A stretch of 64,000 nt of DNA from Phytoseiulus persimilis (lineage: Eukaryota; Arthropoda; Arachnida; Mesostigmata; Phytoseiidae). The stretch lies in assembly GCA_037576195.1 (NCBI GenBank), contig CM075101.1:37572001-37636000 (forward strand), in the 5' to 3' direction. Position numbers and translations under genes: made by a program. Positions 52,140-64,000 of this stretch are shown piece after piece (within the stretch, counting starts at the first letter, position 1; each line of letters starts with the position of its first letter). The notes beneath the pieces were generated by a model that saw only the letters and a list, made by a program, of their open reading frames with translations, had not been told where the DNA came from and made no database searches.

Positions 52140-55100
52140 CGTCGAGCCGCGAAAATCCGGGATCAGATGAGAGAACTCCGTGTCGGGAGAGCTCGACGCG
52201 GGAATTCTTCAGATATTCTCCTCACTTACCCTGCAACTCGCAATCAGCCCTTGCTCTGCGGCTTCTGGGCAGATTTTCCGCACATCCACGATCTTGCCCT
52301 GCAACGCCTGATTCTGGCAAGAGGGGAGCGAACAATTCTCAAGCGTCGGTTCCGCCTCAGGCATAGGATGAACACTAGTCCCGGCCAGCTGCGATGAAGG
52401 TTCAGCCCTTTGGTTTCTCCGTCTGCTCACACTTGTGTTCCTCTTTCATCTGCACCTAGTTGGAAAACATGTCATTGTATCGCATTTAGTGACATGACCG
52501 CGATTCTGCTTCGAGGTGAGATGCTCTCTGCGGTCACGTGGATTTCTCAAATCTGACCAATAATAATCCGTCTTCAAGCTTCGCTGCGATGTAGTGATCA
52601 GCTGTCTTTTTGGGTTTCGATTTCACATTGAAGTGAGTTTTCGGCAGAAGCCGCCCTGTCATAATCATTGAGAATGCGTTGCCTACAGATTTGTGAAGTC
52701 AACTGCTTGTCGCTGTTAACAGTCTACTGGACGAACGATCGCTGTCGACTCCAAGTCAATTCGTGACTGGAGTCACAGTCAAGCACATCGAGCCGGTCGA
52801 GTTGGACGGATCCATCTATCACCTTGTCTTCATTACTTCCGTGAATCGTCATCATCTCCCTCCAAGTCACAGCCGCCATAGGATCCCTCTACACACTGAT
52901 ATTCACTCTGAGTCGCTAGGCTTCGAGAACCGAAGACTCTGCCGAAGGCTGGGAATGAATCGGATGCATCTTTTAGACTCAGAATCGTGGACGATCTACG
53001 GGGTTTGATGGCAGAACGTTACTTTCAGTTGGTAGTCAGAGCGCTCATTGGCATTGACAAGTTATGGCAGACATTGTTCTTGCTACGGGCCAAATCTGTT
53101 TTCGAGAGTGCCCGGTTTCCACCAGAATCGGGATCCCCAAGAGATCTGATATGCTCACTTGATGTGACCACGGCTTCCGAAGAGAGTCATGCATCCGGAA
53201 TCGTTCTCCCCGATGCATTGTTCCCGGAAGGAAGGCGAAAAACCAAGCAGAACCGCTCATACATGAAATAACAGGTATTTCAGTGCTGATGAGCGAAGAC
53301 GTCGAGGTTGCTCAATATGTCCGATATGCTTGACCGGTCCGAAAGTTTTCCGGAAAACTGCGAAAATTGTTTCTCTCCTCGCCGTATACGTATGGATTTA
53401 TATTTCCCCCGATAACTGAGCACGAAGTGCGTGCAAAGATCGTTGTGAACGCGTTTTTAGACTCCCGGAAACGGCTCTTGACGGAATTTAGAGAGAAGTT
53501 CCAGCGTGTGATATTGTTCAGTTCTTCTACATCGGTTCGATTCTCGCATCTTCATAAGACCTCGGCGAGTGGACAGGATACTTCTGGTCTCGAATTATCC
53601 TGGCAAGATTGTGTCGGGAAGACCTCTCAGAATGGAGTTTGGTTGATATCCCCAAGATCCTTATCCTCCCCCATTTCCTCGACAGGTTTCTCCCTGATGA
53701 AAGAAACGGTCACAGGAGATTCCAAATACGAGAAAGCAGTGCACTGCCGGTAAAAGGGAATTCCGATCGTAGGAAGGTTTATCCGTAGTTGAGGTGTCAC
53801 GGGGTATTCGAATTCATAATTGAATCGAGTAGATGGCCAAAATCGCTGATATCTGTTCTCCTCCCTCGAGGTTCGGCAGTTGGCCTTCAGAAGGCATTCT
53901 CCGAGAATAGAGCCTCGAGGCTCATCTCGCTAGGTGGTCGGTTCTCTCGTCAGATGGGAGTGATGGGCACTACATGATTGTTCCTGAGAGTTCCCTAGGC
54001 GATGGTTCCGTACGATTCCAGCGAAAATACTCGGAACATCGATCGGTATCACCGCAGGTGAGGGCACATCCGGGGAGCGCGTTAAGCACCTGGCCTGTAC
54101 ACCCTCGCGCTCTACTACGAAATTCCTATGATGGAACGAACAATTTCTATGATTCTTCGCTAGATTCGGTCCAGTTCTGTTTGTTCCGATCGATTGTTCG
54201 GGAGGGCTACCTGGGGAGGAAGGTTCGCTCATGACTCAGCTGATAGACGTGGTGATTTCCGCGGAACGAAATGGAAGACTTGTTCCGGTTGAATTCGTAT
54301 GTAACGTCTTCCAAGCAAGTGTCATGCTGGTGCCACGCAAGGATCATGGAAAAAAATTATCGAGGAAGAAACGTTACCGATTCCAGCGGAGCTTGAAGAT
54401 CAAGCTTCGGAAACAGTCGTCACAAAAGGGCGCATCTCTCCTAGATATCTCCGTCTTCCGGATGGTATTTTCTACGTGTGAAATGTAACCGCGCTTCCCG
54501 AAGAGCATATCATGCCTCCTGCCAGGAAGTGTCCGGTCATCACACGCAACCACATCAACCGATTTGGTATGCGTGAGTCGGTCGAATCGATCGAGAGCTC
54601 TATTCATGCAACCCGTTCTTTCGGCCCCAATCTATTCATCAGACATTGGCGAGTGCTCAAGCGAGCTGCAACCTCGTCGATGTATATAGAGCCATTGCTC
54701 TGACTTCATTCGTTCCAACCAGGTGGAACAGGCTGATACAAGTGAAAGCCGGAGGTGAAATATTGTGAATCAGCCACGAACCGAATTGCTTGCCGATAGC
54801 CTTAGATTAGTAATCGAGGGGGGGAGCTCAGAAAGTGAAGTCGCGCGACAAGCCATGGAGGCTTCTGGCCTTCCAGTAACGATGAGGGATAGCATCGGAA
54901 CCCGATAACTTACTCACATGGCACGATAAAGGTGCGGTTCGAGACCAACATTCGAACTCGGCACCAGCAGACCCGAGATGGGGACAGGCACTCGCCAGAG
55001 GCCGGCTTGGGCGGCAGGCGCCCATTGTAGTCCTTGCCTGGACGAGCAGATAAATATGCGGTGTTGCAGTTTCACCACCGTCGTCCGAATAAAGACTCGG

Positions 55101-55912
55101 TCAGGCTTACTGAAACGGATCGAGTAACGACTTTCACTGAAGTTAGCGTAAAGACACAACATTTCATTTGTGAAGGTTAAGTAACGTACTGTGAAGGCAT
55201 TTCGCTGAACTCTCCCCAAAGTGGAAAACTATCCATTGGTAGGCCGCTGATACAACCGAATTTTTCCGCAAGCCAAAGTATTCGTGGACGATTACCCTCC
55301 GATCGAGTGGCTCCACGCCCGGGATCGCCATCCAGCTCAGTTTGCTAGCTCGGGATGAAAACATTCCTCCTTGAGTTAATACTCTTCTCAGTTCTGGATC
55401 GCGAAGAACGATCGCAGCTTTGAAACTCGAGCGTAACTCGGTCCCCATAAGTTCTCATCCCTACCACCACTCCGGCAGGAAGTCTCCGATCGCCGCCAAG
55501 CCACGCTCAAGGACTCACGTGCAGTGTCGCAACATTCTAGTGGTACTAAGCGAGGTCAAACCCCGAGCACCAATTATGTCTCACATGACCCCAGAGGAGG
55601 GCATCAAGCATGAGTAATCGAGGATCTATATTCGACATATGTCTGGAGCCCCTCGTCCCGCAGACATCTGACGAAGACGATGCCCCCGGAGCGGGGGAAT
55701 GCGGGTGTGCCACGCAGCTTGAAGCTGAAAAATCACAACTCTCGCCGAAGATGTGCAGCAAAAAATAGCTCCAGGTCGCGAGACAATGAGCCGTTCGAAA
55801 ATCGTTTGAACGGCCCGTTCCGTACTCGAGCACGGAGCAAGACTACTTAGAATCGATTGCGAATACTCTTTCTTTACAGGGCATTGAAGAAGAGGCCCTC
55901 AGAGTTGGAGTT
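52140..55912. other. 3.8-kb gap between the two P450 genes
   Basis: It should contain the promoter and possible 5' UTR exons of the P450 at 50625-52139. No conserved coding exon, RNA gene or repeat was recognised on either strand. Confidence 0.4.
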
Positions 55913-55918
55913 TTTATT
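55913..55918 (-). terminator. Poly(A) signal for the CYP4-type P450
   Basis: TTTATT reads AATAAA on the minus strand, about 190 bases beyond the stop. Confidence 0.5.
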
Positions 55919-56105
55919 CAATATGAATGTCCGACAATTCCGCTGAAAAGAACGATGCATCAAGCGAGAAAAATCACGCGTTTCCTAGAGCTGCGCATTT
56001 TTGGAGCTCGAAGGAACTCGGAGACCATTGATTCTATTCCAAAACTGTCCAGCGTCAGCTTGAGAACCTCTATCGTGATCAGTTATGACACTGCCAGCAG
56101 GTCGA

Positions 56106-57713
56106 TTATATCCTTGATTTCATCCCAAGGCCTTCTCTTGGCTTGAAATCAATGAGGAGCCCATTTCGCGGACGCACGATGACTTCAATAGCCAACTCGA
56201 GCTCGTCCCGTTTGTGGATGGACCGCAAACGGAACCGCCTCATGACTGTCGCAAGAACAGTTTTCATTTCGATCATTGCGAACTTCTGGCCGACACAATT
56301 GCGCATTCCTCCCGAGAACGGGAAGTAGGCGAATGGTGGCAATTGTCGCGACGAATCCTCTCCTTGCCCTGCTGAGCGGACGAAACGTTCAGGTCTGAAT
56401 TCCAAGGGTTCGGGGAAATGATCCGGATCCCGATGCAAACCGTACGAGAAAAGGTTCACTGTAGCTCCCCTCGGAACCATGTAGCCCTCGATCTCTATGT
56501 CTTTATCGATTCGGCGACCGATAATCGGAGCGGAGGGATAGAGTCGAAGAGATTCTTTTATTGTTGCTTCCAAGTAGTGGAGATGTCGGAGCTTATCGAC
56601 CGTTAAAGGATCGTCTGCATCGAGGAAGACTCGATCGAGTTCTTCGTGAACTTTGCTCTGGACTTCTGGATGGAGACCCATGAGGTAGAGCGAGAAGGCG
56701 ACCGCAGTCGCCGTTGTGTCGTGACCGGCGAACATGAAAGTGTTAACTTCGTCTTTGATATCATCGCAGTTCAGTTGTGTCGGATGGAGGAAATGCATCG
56801 AAATCAAAGTATCGAGGAAACTCTGAGTGGCCCTCGAGGGATCGGCTTTGAGCATCGATATGCGTTCAGCGATCACTTTATCGACGAACTTGTGCATTTC
56901 CCTCACAGCAGACTTGAACTGACGGCCTTGGGGCGAAAGATAGAAGATGAAATCATTCCATAGCCACGGTCTCGTGGTGCGGCTCATGTGAGAGTGAGCT
57001 GCGCGGTACACTGCGCGCACATACGGCTCGTCTGGTTTGAGCTGCGCATTGAGCTCGATACCCATCGCGGTTTCCGTGATGATGTCCAAACCCAACACTT
57101 GAGACAGAGGCATCGCATCCACCGTGCCACTTAGTCTCGAGCAGAACACCTCAGCGTGTTTCTCCATGATTGGTAACAAGTTGTCCAGCACTTTGAAGTG
57201 AAAAGCCGGCGTTATCAACTTCCTCCTCATTCGATATGCGGACCCACTGCCGGTAAGAAGACCGTTGCCCATCCAGGGTCTCATCATGTCGTATAATATC
57301 GATTTCGATATGTTTGTTGTGTCCGATAGAATTTTTGCTACTCCCTCCGCTGAAGCCACTGTGACGAATGGCGTGAATCCCAAATAGCCTTTGAAGATCT
57401 TGTGCCGTCGCAGCTGGAAGAACAAGCCATCGATGGTGTTGAAAACCCCGACGTTGTAGTCGAGCTCGGGGCCCGCACTCGTGATGGAGAAGTGCGCCAC
57501 CAGATTCCACACAAGGGGGACCTTGTCGAAAGGGCCTTTCATGGGTAAGAGCAGCCACCACATGCGAATCCATTCATATGCACTCAACACCAACGATTGC
57601 ACGAGACTCAAAGCACCTAACAACTCCAGCAGGGGTATCTGGATCGCCTTAGGGATGTTCGGGAACGCGTGGGCACTTTTCGGGTCGATATCTTGGACCG
57701 CCATCATTCCCAT
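56106..57713 (-). CDS. CYP4-clan cytochrome P450, intronless
   Basis: One exon encodes 535 residues from ATG 57713. Two hydrophobic stretches near residues 26-57 form the membrane anchor. The C-helix has RMRRKLITPAFHF (161-173). The I-helix has the canonical AGHDTT (329-334), the K-helix ESLR (387-390) with LYPSAPIIGRRI, the PERF motif FRPERF (439-444), and the haem loop FSGGMRNCVG has Cys 473. These are the standard marks of the CYP4 clan, whose members hydroxylate fatty acids, hydrocarbons and xenobiotics; the substrate cannot be predicted. All catalytic residues are present. It shares the strand with the P450 at 50625 but is quite different in sequence, so the two are not a recent tandem duplicate. 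Confidence 0.95.
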   Translation of the reverse strand: MGMMAVQDIDPKSAHAFPNIPKAIQIPLLELLGALSLVQSLVLSAYEWIRMWWLLLPMKGPFDKVPLVWNLVAHFSITSAGPELDYNVGVFNTIDGLFFQLRRHKIFKGYLGFTPFVTVASAEGVAKILSDTTNISKSILYDMMRPWMGNGLLTGSGSAYRMRRKLITPAFHFKVLDNLLPIMEKHAEVFCSRLSGTVDAMPLSQVLGLDIITETAMGIELNAQLKPDEPYVRAVYRAAHSHMSRTTRPWLWNDFIFYLSPQGRQFKSAVREMHKFVDKVIAERISMLKADPSRATQSFLDTLISMHFLHPTQLNCDDIKDEVNTFMFAGHDTTATAVAFSLYLMGLHPEVQSKVHEELDRVFLDADDPLTVDKLRHLHYLEATIKESLRLYPSAPIIGRRIDKDIEIEGYMVPRGATVNLFSYGLHRDPDHFPEPLEFRPERFVRSAGQGEDSSRQLPPFAYFPFSGGMRNCVGQKFAMIEMKTVLATVMRRFRLRSIHKRDELELAIEVIVRPRNGLLIDFKPREGLGMKSRI

Positions 57714-60305
57714 GTTTGGGCGATTCGTCGAACAGAGTACTCTCCAGGGAGAAGATCAGACAATACACATATCCGTGAGAGAATCCCAAGACGGGCTGAG
57801 ACCGTGGAGGATCGCGATCGAAACGAGAACTGCGGCTGTCAGCATGCACTCGGAGAACAGCTGCGAGGTCTTGATGATTGTTGAGCTTGTTTCCCGGACA
57901 GCTCCAAATACACCATCGGAACGAATTTCCCTCTCTTAGTGTCAAACTTCAGAGTGGAGCAGCGGTTCACGTGAGAAGTATTCCTCGGTCACGGCTGTTA
58001 TAAAGTCTCTGCGTCACGATCTTTCCCAAGAAAGGGCCGTTGTATAACGAGAAAGAACGCGGGGCATCGTAGCGGAGACACTTCAGTCAGAAAAAGTGCT
58101 TTGTCTTTGAGGGTTCCGCCATCGACGCACGCAAATACGGAACACCAGAAACCGACCCGGGCCACGGAACATCTCATTTTCTTAGACGACAACGGATGGG
58201 AAAAAATCAAGTCAATCGCATACAGCACTCCAAGGTTCAGACTCCGGGAGCTACCGTTCTAAATTCGGAAACCAGCAAAACTGATTCTCGTCGCCGTTAT
58301 CTTATGCTGCGTCTTCTTGAGTCTGAGCTCATTTTAAAACGGCCGTTTGGGCACTCGCCAATTCCTGGCAGGGAGGAAACAGTTTGGCACCTGTATAACG
58401 CGACAACTCACGCCTTGTGAATCGCGATTCGAGGCAGCCAATATTTTTGGCCTTATCCAGAGATTGTAGGCTCCGAAATTGCAAGTTTTCCCACGAGTCG
58501 GAACTTCCGCTGAAGGAAACTAATTATCTAACAGCCGATCAACTGAATAAAATCAATTAAAGAACCATTCATGCCCTCGACCCTAAGACCGACTAGTCTA
58601 AGGGAGAGCGATCTTGGGGAGCGTCTCTTCGAGTTGTTGACTCAGGCGCCCCGTCCAGTGGCGTAGGATTCCTCATATGAACTGTTGCGTAACAGGGACG
58701 ACCGCCAAGTGAGATACGATGGCTCTAGCGAGGATCTCGCGCAGATAGAGGCTCGTTGGAATTCCGCCGTCCATCTCGGTGCAGCCTTGTTCGCCCCGTC
58801 GGGAACGCACCCCTGCCTCAGAACCAACTGGTGTTCGCCATCTCGCTATCCTTTTTTGAGTGGCTGTGCCGAGCGTTGACACGATAGCCTCGAATCCATA
58901 TTCAACACTCGGAAGAATCTCGTAGAGTGTGTTCTTGGAATACTCCTGCCATCCACCTCGAAGCAGAGTTGGATATTTTCCGAAAAATGATACTTCGCGA
59001 CGTCTTCGACGAACGAAAGGCGCCGACCGAACCGCCACCAGACTAGTTTTCAAAAGGCCAGCTGAACTCCGCTTGAGGACTGCCGGGACCCACAATTTTC
59101 GCGGAGGATACCGATTCAAATGCTAGGACGTATACGAACCGTTTTCTTGCATCTGGCGTCCAACTCATCATTGCATTGCCCGCCTCGCGACCTCGGAGAC
59201 GGAATTACGTCGCTAGTTCGATGTCTGATGTCCGGTGGTTGCTCAGACTGTGCGAAAGGGTCGGATCCTTGAACTATCATCCTTACAGTTCAGGAAATCG
59301 AGGGTGTCTCGAAATCTGTCGCGAAGGCTTTCCTCGAAATGTCGCCAGATGACTGCTCACAGAGCCGTAGGGTACGCAGGGAGAGATGAACGCGAGCAAT
59401 GAGCGAAGGATAAATGTATCAATCGGCATACGCAGCAGCAATCAATAACATTAAGAGAAGTCTCCGTGCAGCTTGATTTTATAGCTTTTTTTAACTGCTT
59501 TTTTCAAGTCGTGCGATCAGTTGGAACTGGATGGTCGTTACCAAACGCGTTCCAACCAGAGCCATTCACTTACGAATCTCCATCGGGCAGAACCAACCGA
59601 GGAATCGCGAAAGCTACGATGCATCAGAAATTTTGCTGGGGCGAGTCCCTTCGAATGAGGGTTTTTCCACCGTTCGCTCGTTGGATGACTAGCTGATTTC
59701 GTTCTGAGGAGATCTGCTGCGTCTATATTATCGCGACTCTATGTACTTTGAGCCGCAGCCACGCTCCTGGGTGATACAAATTCTGGCATCGGGCTGTGAA
59801 GTTCTTAAGTCCAACAACCCAGCTACGCATAATACACGGAAGATTGTTGAGTCGTCGGGTTCACTGCAGGAGACGAAGAAAGTCATCAGATCTAATTGCT
59901 TCGATCTCTATTACTGTGTTCACTGATTTCCACGCTCACCGAACTCAACACCTTTCCCTTTTTCAATGTCGCAGAAATCTTATATCTGACAGACGCTCAT
60001 CTCGGAAGCCATTCTTCAAAGAGGAGCTGTTGATCGCAGCATCGCTGCGGCACTCCCTGCGACTTTTCGTATCGGGAAGGATCGAGGGTCGAACCTGTCG
60101 ATTGTTGCGGGGAGTGCACTTCCCGATGCGGGATGCGTTCCTCGATAAGCTCAAATATCCGAGATTCGCGGATATTCTGAACAGCATGACATTCTTCCTA
60201 GCTGAACAGGAGGAGCACGATGATGCTCCCCGATCATCATTGGGATCGGAGGTGGAAATATTCTGTGTGAGATTTATTACGTAACTTGCGATGTCTGGAA
60301 GCTAC
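57714..60305. other. Intergenic stretch, nothing recognised
   Basis: Upstream of the CYP4-type gene and downstream of CNNM. No conserved exon or repeat was seen. Confidence 0.4.
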
Positions 60306-60311
60306 TTTATT
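60306..60311 (-). terminator. Poly(A) signal for CNNM
   Basis: TTTATT reads AATAAA on the minus strand, 83 bases beyond the CNNM stop. Confidence 0.55.
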
Positions 60312-60393
60312 TTCCCGGGGAACGCTGTCGCAGAACAGTAGAAAAGCGCTCCCAATCGAATGCAGAGCTGGTGCTTCAAAATGAAGACTTCAT

Positions 60394-63300
60394 CTAAGCG
60401 ATATCCTTCGAGATCCTCACAGCCTTTTTGTAAAGTTGACGTCCGATCCGCATGAAAATAGCCTTCTCAGAGGTGACGACGATTGTGTAGTCGGGCAAGA
60501 AGAAGTCTGCAAGGTCGAAATTTTGAGCGAAAGCCCGAATGTGTATTCGATCCATCAATTTGCGGCAGAGACGTTCATCTGTGACTTCTGTGTGAATGTC
60601 ATGCAGACTCGAATCAGAAGAGCTTGAGCAATCCATCGTCCGCATCGCCGCAATGAGCGGCAAGATGCTCTAATTAGAGCTTGGGAGTTGCGGCATTCAT
60701 AAAGGGCATAGGGAGATGGATGAATGAGTTTCTCATGCCTAAGTTTATCAGTTGGCTGCAGCAATCCATAATTCATGCCATCCATGCATGCACCCATAGA
60801 TCCACGGATTGATGGATGATGATCGATTAATAATGCTTGAACTTCGCAGTTCTAGCAATGACATCAGTTTCCTGTCTCATGCTATAATGAGATCATCGAA
60901 TGCACTCAGTGGAAGACGCCTGATTGACATACCATGATGTGCGTCGTCCAAATAGCGCAGAGCTCGTATGCCGAAATAAGCGAAGGGGCCACAGAAGAAC
61001 TGAAGACTGTCTTCCCCCATAGTGACTTGAACCCTTCCCTCCAAAATCAGAAGGAACGCATCCTCTTTCTCTCCTTTGCGTGCTATCACTTGCTCGCATT
61101 TGGCTTGAACGTAGAGACCTTCAGATGGCATCATTTTCCGCAAGATTGAGAGTTTCAGTTTCTCTTCGCTGAATTCGGGAATAGCTGGATGGAAGGAATT
61201 CAGAGAAGTTATCCTTCTCCACTGCTTGAGATTCGCAGGTGCTCACGGACATGACACTGAGAGGGAGAAATCTCAAGAAATGAGTTTCTCCTCCCTCTCA
61301 AAGGCTATTCGACTACCCTTCTGGTTGAACTGTCCCCTTATTTTCCTGTTGATTCGAAAGTCCCACCTGTCACCAGATACTGATACGCTGCGAAAGCCAT
61401 CTGCGGAGACACATCCTCAGTTCGCGTTTTAACTCGCGAAAAATCCTCAAAGTCGCCCATGACCTGCGTGCTGGCTCGGCGAAGTCGGCGGCGGTTGTCA
61501 GCTGTAGAATAATATTGATTCTCAAAACGCTCAAGTATGCGGACGGCCGTGCGGCACTGCATAAATGATTCGCTGCGCTTAATATCTTCGGATGGCGTCT
61601 TAGAGACCGCGAAGGGCTTGTCCGGCACGAACTGGAACCGCTGACCACGGATCGATATTCAATCAACCGTTGTGGTGAAAACCTAGAAATTTCGGTCGCC
61701 ACTGTCACTTAGTTAGATCAACCCCGGGCTGAAAGCTTGGAGCGGCATCGGAGAGATCTGAGTGAATTTCTGAGCTCCCCAACGAAATTCTGTCGAGTAA
61801 AGTTCACAGATGACTAGTTGCCGCGTCGAGGCAGCTCCAGCATGCCGAATAATTCAAAGAGCTTGGTTGACATCGTCGAATAATCTTCACATGACACCCA
61901 GAATCAGGCACTGCTGACAGTGGAGAAGCCGTGGCACCGCGAATTCCTCAGTCAGATACCGAAGCTCGAAAAGAGATCTAGACCGGCATTCGCTCGAGGA
62001 AATTGCCCGGTGATCTCTAGCTAGAGACGGCGGACCCAGTATGGCTACGCGAATCAGCATGGGTGATGCAAATCGCACTGATTTCTCCATGGCCTCGCAC
62101 GTCCAGTTGGAGTTTTCGATCGCTCCTATAGGAGACTTCGATACTTCTCTTTAGAGCTTGGCTTTTGAGTCGTCATTCGTAATCTAGCATTCATCAAAAC
62201 TATCGAACAACCAAGCGTGGACGTAAAGATGAATGATGCCGCGCTTCAGCGGGGGCCGGGGAGTCTAGGCGTCGAACATAGATGGATTGTCAATGTCAAA
62301 AGATCGATAGACGCTTCCAAAAGATCGATAGACGAAGCTCCAGGCTCTCCTGATGTACTATACTCACTGAGAGTGTCCGTTTCGTCGTTTATTTCGGCTT
62401 GGATGATTTCTTCAATGACGTCTTCGAGGGTGACTATACCCACTATACGATATTGGGGGTCTTGGTTCGCGCTCGCGATGATCGAGCGTACCAGGAACAG
62501 GTGGGATCGACCTGTGAACGAAAATCACCGAAATGAGCTGGCGCTTCCCGAGCACAGCTGCAACATTCCCCTCCATCTTGTTGATGACCATTGCGCAGCA
62601 AACGCCAAGACCTTTGCGGAACTCAGTCAACATCAAACCAATTGGATCATCAGTGAAGGTGTAGCATACTGGATGCCGGTGGAACTTCGTCACGACCTAT
62701 TATAAGATATTGTTCCATTCAATTTATTCGATGTTCGGCGTGGAGCTTCAAATGGAGGGCATCATGCGCAGAAACGAGACAGTACTTAGAGAAGATGAGC
62801 CGTCACCTTTAGAGGCAGGGAATCTCCGGGAGATACCAAAGCAAGATCTTTCGTGTGGAGCAACCCCACGATGGTTTGGCGATCGCCTTCGAAAATTGGG
62901 ACCCTTGTGAATCCTCGACGGACTGGAAATAATTTCCGGTGAGCGAGTAGGGACTCAGATCACAGGAATTTCGGCACATCAGTGCTCTTCTGCTGCAAAG
63001 TTGTGAACGCATTCAGTCACCTATCTCGGCAATAGTTTCGAAATCCAGTGATGCTCCGATCGGTAACATGAAGACGTCCTCTATTTTGGTCATAACATCC
63101 TGAGCTGTTTTCCGGCGCAAGTCAAGAGCACCGAATATGATATCCATTTCTTCCTGTTTGATGTCGTCTGTTTGAACAACACGCAGGTATTCGGACAATT
63201 TAGCGCGGTCGAAAACAGATGGTACCTTCAAAATGGAGAGGTCTACTTCGAATCCGAGGGCAAGTTCGTCTCCGGAGTTCACGATTTCCGTATCGTCGCG

Positions 63301-63907
63301 AGTAGACACATTGTGGTAGGAATTTATTCTGAAGACTCACCTCTTTGCCAAGTATTTTGTCCAGTGCTACCGAAATCGGGTACGATAGTGGAGAGGTTAT
63401 GCACATAATGAAACGTGTGATGAGTGACGTCTTGGCACCGATCGCCAATCCGTAACTGGAATTCGAACGTCCAGTAGTTCAGAAGTGTGCGAGATCTGCA
63501 TCCCATTTCGTCCCAGCCTCGCACGGAAAATCTTCGCCGCATCCGTTTCAGCTTCGTCATTCGATTACCGAGAGCAAAATGCTTGGGGCAGTATTTCGCC
63601 GAATACCACGATTCCGATGGTAGCCAAAGACAATCCCAACCCTTCAGGCAGCTTCGACTCCACGTATATTGTGAAAACGTTGTTTACGAAAACATTGCCT
63701 GTAAGAATAAATTACCTAGGACAATCGAGGGCTACGTAAGAGCTTCCTATGAATCTTCCAGCGAATCTTCAGCCCTCTGAACATAGATGCCGATGACTTT
63801 GATTCACCTAGTACAAGTGAGCAAAGAAGATAGTTCCCTTTCCTACGAAAAGGAATTATTCTCGAAGCATAGGTACGTTCATTCGTGGTGCCGCACGTTT
63901 TTATAAC
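60394..63907 (-). CDS. CNNM: CNNM-family metal-cation transport mediator (Drosophila unextended), 5' end missing
   Basis: CNNM proteins move or regulate Mg2+ across the basolateral membrane. Minus-strand exons: 63907-63808 ([13 protein letters not shown]), 63698-63569 ([23 protein letters not shown]), 63455-63341 ([22 protein letters not shown]), 63235-63021 ([18 protein letters not shown]), 62913-62807 ([25 protein letters not shown]), 62696 to about 62570 (TKFHRHPV), about 62470-62368 ([14 protein letters not shown]), 61501-61367, 61184-60933 ([13 protein letters not shown]) and 60506-60394 ([15 protein letters not shown]). The order is the DUF21 membrane domain, a CBS pair, then the cyclic-nucleotide-binding-like domain, as in the family. 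The extracellular N-terminal domain and start codon lie beyond the right edge or in an exon I could not define. The junction near 62470-62570 is not resolved. Confidence 0.93.
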
Positions 63908-64000
63908 CTGTAATGGATGTGCAGTTTAGAAAATCTCACACTTTTAATCCATACAGATGCGCATCATCGGGACGTGGTACGGAGACCGGTGTCGTCCTGG
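63908..64000. other. Right edge of the window, probably CNNM intron or upstream exon
   Basis: The CNNM exon starts at 63907 after an acceptor (attacag on the minus strand). The remaining 93 bases could hold part of the preceding exon, but no family residues are clear. Confidence 0.35.

Noticed and set aside
62296-62334. Tandem copy of caaaagatcgatagacg in a CNNM intron
   Set aside because: Only two short copies; most likely a local slippage duplication.

Overview
This window is nuclear DNA from an animal. Most genes are split by short GT-AG introns, and two P450 genes and LIPT1 are single-exon. The conserved genes are animal housekeeping genes: WDR1/AIP1, EMC7, LIPT1, MESD, a CNNM metal transporter, ACOT13 and an actin-maturation protease. 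A carboxylesterase, two cytochrome P450s (one CYP4-type) and BEL/Pao retrotransposon pieces point to an arthropod. The gene-dense, short-intron layout would fit a mite or other arachnid, but that is inference; nothing here fixes the species.

Layout. 1-3.3 kb: no gene seen, one SINE copy. 3.3-8 kb: actin-maturation protease and ACOT13-like thioesterase (+), then WDR1 (-), tail to tail. 10.5-13.1 kb: EMC7 (+), with a complete intronless LIPT1 gene inside its first intron. 13.4-15.8 kb: six-exon carboxylesterase (-). 18.2-27.8 kb: about 27 small exons of a spectrin-repeat/Ig protein that I match to CCDC141 (+). 28.7-29.2 kb: decayed 3' end of a non-LTR retrotransposon. 31.4-31.7 kb: second SINE copy with a 13-bp target duplication. 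32.3-34.4 kb: five-exon gene of unknown family (+). 36.4-37.8 kb: candidate DNA-transposon-like unit with 21-bp inverted ends. 37.9-39.2 kb: decayed BEL/Pao-type gag. 39.9-45.3 kb: about 119 tandem copies of a 45-bp satellite with higher-order structure. 45.4-48.4 kb: 5' part of a second BEL/Pao element, ending just before the MESD start codon. 48.4-49.3 kb: a MESD gene carrying an in-frame stop and a 192-bp foldback element in its second exon. 50.6-57.7 kb: two intronless P450s (-), well apart. 60.4-63.9 kb: CNNM transporter (-), whose 5' end is not in the window.

The genes do not form an operon or a shared pathway. Recurring themes are tail-to-tail gene pairs with almost touching poly(A) signals, transposon debris between and inside genes, and single-base frame breaks in otherwise conserved exons. 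Those breaks look like uncorrected sequence errors as much as real mutations. Gene names rest on recognising protein families by eye; no database search was run.
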